Source: Acidimicrobiaceae bacterium
GTDB lineage: Bacteria; Actinomycetota; Acidimicrobiia; Acidimicrobiales; RAAP-2
NCBI GenBank assembly: GCA_003170315.1
Contig: PNAH01000010.1
Span: 1-34,396 of the forward strand
DNA length: 34,396 nucleotides
Direction: 5' to 3'
In this document: positions 32,347-34,396 of the stretch, piece after piece
How positions within the stretch are numbered: position 1 is the first letter of the stretch
How the letters are laid out: each line of letters starts with the position of its first letter
Notes under the pieces: model-generated
The model's database searches: none
Seen by the model: only the letters and a program-made list of their open reading frames with translations
What the model was told of the DNA's origin: nothing
Program-made: the position numbers and the translations under genes

Positions 32347-33732
32347 CTATCGGGTCTGTCCAACCAACCGTTCGACCGCACTCGTCACAGCGGTGACGAC
32401 CAACGGATTAAAGACCGTCGGCACGATGTAGTCGGCCGACAGTTCGCCCGGCGTGACGACGTCGGCAATAGCGCGTCCGGCGGCAATCTCGATTTCCTCG
32501 GTGACCTGTTTGGCCCCCGCGTTGAGCATGCCTCGAAAGATTCCCGGAAACGCCAGGACGTTATTGATCTGGTTTGGTTCGTCGCTGCGGCCCGTCGCCA
32601 CGACCGCGGCGTACCGTCGCGCCAGCACCGGGTCGACCTCGGGGTCCGGGTTGGCCAGGGCGAAGATGATTGACTCCGGCGCCAGCAATTTCAGCTGTTC
32701 TTCGCTCACGAGGTTGGATCCCGAGACGCCGATCAGAACGTCGGCGCCCGTCATGGCGTCACTGAGCGAGCCGGTGCGCTTTTCTTTGTTGGTGTGCGAT
32801 GCCACCCATCGCCGTTCTGAGTCGAGGTGCTCGTCGTTGGCCGAGATGATGCCGCCGCGATTGACGCCAATGACGTCGCCCACCCCTTCTTTTAAGAGCA
32901 ACTTGGAAATGGCGACGCCGGCCGCCCCGACGCCGAGCACCACGACCCGGACGTCCTTCATCTCCTTGCCCACCACCCGAAGAGCGTTGAGCAGGGCCGC
33001 GAACACGACGATGGCCGTGCCGTGTTGGTCATCGTGGAAGACGGGAATATCGAGCAGGTCGCGAAGGCGCCGCTCGATCTCAAAGCAGCGCGGGGCGGAG
33101 ATGTCCTCCAAGTTGATACCGCCATACACCGGAGCGATGCACTGGACGATTCGCACGATCTCGTCGACGTCCTGGGTCGCGAGACAGACCGGCCACGCGT
33201 CGATGCCCGCGAAACGCTTGAATAAGAGCGCCTTGCCTTCCATTACCGGAAGAGCCGCCTCCGGTCCGATATTGCCAAGACCGAGGACCGCTGAACCGTC
33301 GGTCACCACGGCGACGGTATTGCGCTTGATGGTCAATTTGCGCGCGGCCGACGGGTCTTTGGCGATCGCCATCGATATGCGCGCTACGCCCGGCGTGTAG
33401 GCCATCGAAAGGTCGTCACGCGTTTTGAGCGGAACTTTGGGTTCCACCGAGATCGTGCCGCCGAGGTGCATAAGGAAGGTGCGGTCACTCATGGCGATCA
33501 CGCGAGCGCCGTCGACGACTTCGACGGCGGCGCGAAGCAGCTCGGAGTGGCCCTCGTCCGTGGCATTGCAGGTCAAGTCGATGGTCATACCCGAACCGTT
33601 GGGATCGACCACGTCGAGGGCCGTGACGGCGCCCCCGGCGTCTCCGACCGCCGTGGTGACCGCGCCGATTCGCGAGTGGTTCTCCAGCGTCACGCGCATG
33701 GTTACGGAATACGAGGCACTGGGAACACTCAT
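32347..33732 (-). CDS. NAD(P)-dependent malic enzyme with N-terminal ACT domain
   Basis: The enzyme decarboxylates malate to pyruvate with NAD(P)+. The ATG at 33732 gives 461 residues; a GTG two codons upstream (33738) with AAGG closer to it is an alternative, and the open frame to 33852 crosses the promoter. Residues about 5-85 (YSVTMRVTLENHSRIGAVTT ... AALDVVDPNG-like ALDVVDPNG) form an ACT domain, a ligand-binding module suggesting allosteric control by an amino acid or other metabolite. The catalytic part shows MAYTPGVARIS (Tyr), VMEGKALLFKRFAG (Lys), GINLEDISAPRCFEIE and DIPVFHDDQHGTAIV (metal site), then the Rossmann motif VVVLGVGAAGVAISKLL. All catalytic residues are present. NAD versus NADP preference cannot be judged. 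Confidence 0.92.
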   Translation of the reverse strand: MSVPSASYSVTMRVTLENHSRIGAVTTAVGDAGGAVTALDVVDPNGSGMTIDLTCNATDEGHSELLRAAVEVVDGARVIAMSDRTFLMHLGGTISVEPKVPLKTRDDLSMAYTPGVARISMAIAKDPSAARKLTIKRNTVAVVTDGSAVLGLGNIGPEAALPVMEGKALLFKRFAGIDAWPVCLATQDVDEIVRIVQCIAPVYGGINLEDISAPRCFEIERRLRDLLDIPVFHDDQHGTAIVVFAALLNALRVVGKEMKDVRVVVLGVGAAGVAISKLLLKEGVGDVIGVNRGGIISANDEHLDSERRWVASHTNKEKRTGSLSDAMTGADVLIGVSGSNLVSEEQLKLLAPESIIFALANPDPEVDPVLARRYAAVVATGRSDEPNQINNVLAFPGIFRGMLNAGAKQVTEEIEIAAGRAIADVVTPGELSADYIVPTVFNPLVVTAVTSAVERLVGQTR

Positions 33733-33817
33733 GGGCACGATCCTTCGGTTGTGGGTCCCGGGTGAATAAGGTGCAGGTCGCGCAACGTGGCGCGGCACGA
33801 ACCCGTGGCGCAGACCA

Positions 33818-33846
33818 ATTCTAAGACTGACGGGTAAGCGAACCAA
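33818..33846 (-). promoter_or_regulatory. Putative promoter of the malic enzyme gene
   Basis: On the minus strand TTGGTT (33841-33846) and TAGAAT (33818-33823) are exactly 17 bp apart, a good sigma-70-type match. The start of transcription near 33811 would give a leader of about 80 nt. A repeat cluster lies 8 bp upstream of the -35 box. Confidence 0.5.
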
Positions 33847-33854
33847 ATCCATTC

Positions 33855-33882
33855 AGTGACTTTCCTAAGGTCATAGGTCACT
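33855..33882. promoter_or_regulatory. Possible operator: GTCA repeat cluster between the malic enzyme and the small-protein gene
   Basis: AGGTCA occurs twice in direct orientation with one base between (33868-33873 and 33875-33880). AGTGAC (33855-33860) and GTCACT (33877-33882) form a 6-bp inverted repeat over the same stretch. The position just upstream of the malic enzyme -35 box would suit an activator; the regulator is unknown. Confidence 0.35.
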
Positions 33883-33969
33883 ACTGGCCGTCGTTTACAT
33901 TTCTGATCAATCGAGGTGTGGCGACATTCCCATCACGTCTCGGGCGGGCGAAGCATCAGGGTTGAGCGG

Positions 33970-33975
33970 TAACGT
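33970..33975 (+). promoter_or_regulatory. Possible -10 element of the small alanine-rich gene
   Basis: TAACGT fits TAnnnT and lies 31 nt before the ATG at 34007, leaving room for the strong AAAGGAG ribosome site. No clear -35 box is seen at 16-18 bp. Confidence 0.3.
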
Positions 33976-34006
33976 GACGGTGAGCAGGCGACACAAAGGA
34001 GATCCC

Positions 34007-34279
34007 ATGGGATTCATGGACAAGGTGAAAGAACAGGCGGCTTCGGCAGCGTCGGCGGCCAAGGACGCGGCGGCCAAGGGCCAGGCCAAGGTCGGCGAAG
34101 TTCAGGCCAAGCGTGGGGCCGACGGCGTGCTGCGCCAGTTGGGACTCGCGGCCTACCTCCAGACCCAGAATCGTGCTTCGGCCACTATCGAGAGTGACAT
34201 TGAGAAGTACATCGAAACGCTCAAGACTTTCGAGGCCGAGCACGGCGAACTGAGCGCTGAGGACTCCCCCAGCACCTGA
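34007..34279 (+). CDS. Small alanine-rich, helical protein of unknown function
   Basis: I do not recognise a family. The ATG at 34007 with AAAGGAG six nt upstream gives 90 residues; the frame is open to 33962, but the upstream part has no ribosome site. The N-terminal third (MGFMDKVKEQAASAASAAKD AAAK in blocks) is Ala/Lys-rich with a heptad-like spacing, predicted to be an amphipathic helix, and the rest (RQLGLAAYLQTQNRASATIE and EKYIETLKTFEAEHGE) is also helical. There is no signal peptide, cysteine or membrane segment. The strong ribosome site suggests good expression. It is convergent with the quinone-oxidoreductase-like gene, 6 nt away. Confidence 0.75.
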   Translation: MGFMDKVKEQAASAASAAKDAAAKGQAKVGEVQAKRGADGVLRQLGLAAYLQTQNRASATIESDIEKYIETLKTFEAEHGELSAEDSPST

Positions 34280-34285
34280 TCGCGT

Positions 34286-34396
34286 CTACTCAGTGAGCAG
34301 GACCACCCGGCCAAAGGCCTGACGACTCTCGATGAACGCGTGCGCCTCCTCGGCGTCGGCCAAGGCGAATCTCCGGTCGATCTCGACGCGGAGATC
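34286..34396 (-). CDS. Zinc-type alcohol dehydrogenase/quinone oxidoreductase-like protein (C-terminal 36 residues only)
   Basis: Only the last 36 codons and the TAG stop are inside the window. They read DRRFALADAEEAHAFIES then RQAFGRVVLLTE, the characteristic C-terminus of medium-chain dehydrogenase/reductase proteins of the NADPH:quinone oxidoreductase group (FxLxxAxxAHxxLExxxxxGKxVL). The usual lysine after the glycine is arginine here. The specific substrate cannot be inferred. Confidence 0.75.
   Translation of the reverse strand, partial: DLRVEIDRRFALADAEEAHAFIESRQAFGRVVLLTE

Noticed and set aside
33733..33852. N-terminal extension of the malic enzyme
   Set aside because: It would cross the best promoter in the window; the ACT domain starts right after the ATG at 33732.

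Overview
The window comes from a high-GC actinobacterium. Markers for this are a mycothiol ligase (mshC), an F420:NADP reductase (npdG), a phosphatidylinositol-phosphate synthase/PatA/PimA lipid set, an InhA-like enoyl reductase, and a gene order I recall from the Mycobacterium tuberculosis thrS-HIT-pgsA-patA-pimA ... ruvCAB-yajC-secDF-rel ... alaS-ruvX-mltG-aroE region. Mycobacterial neighbours such as apt (between secF and rel) and ppiB (between rel and hisS) are absent, so a deeper actinobacterial lineage, possibly Acidimicrobiia, is my guess; no rRNA is present to test it. I saw no tRNA, rRNA, CRISPR array, insertion sequence or prophage.

Layout. Positions 1-27622 hold one unbroken minus-strand run of 26 genes, read from right to left: npdG, mshC, thrS, a HIT hydrolase, pgsA, patA, pimA, a degenerate M48-like membrane protein, pdxS, pdxT, yebC, ruvC, ruvA, ruvB, yajC, secD, secF, rel, hisS, aspS, rarA, alaS, ruvX, mltG, aroE and rodA (cut by the left edge). 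Most junctions are 1-20 nt overlaps or gaps of a few bases, and the widest gaps are about 54 nt. The functions cover redox cofactors, tRNA charging, PI-mannoside lipid synthesis, vitamin B6 synthesis, Holliday-junction processing, Sec export, the stringent response, replication-fork maintenance and peptidoglycan growth.

At 27623-27663 a 41-nt divergent spacer separates npdG from fabI (plus strand). fabI meets an ABC exporter gene (minus) tail to tail with a 4-nt overlap. The exporter belongs to a minus-strand group with a TY-Chap-like protein, a RhtB/LysE-type exporter and a YczE-type membrane protein. To the right are an ACT-fused malic enzyme (minus), a 274-nt regulatory spacer with a good promoter and a repeat cluster (no gene seen in it), a small alanine-rich protein (plus), and the last 36 codons of a quinone-oxidoreductase-like protein (minus).

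Most of the window is conserved housekeeping sequence and I see no convincing new multi-gene system. The points most worth checking are the M48-family relative that has lost its zinc-protease residues (19740-20639), an apparent one-base lesion or unusual start at the 5' end of rarA, a set of probable leaderless genes, and the repeat cluster upstream of the malic enzyme promoter.
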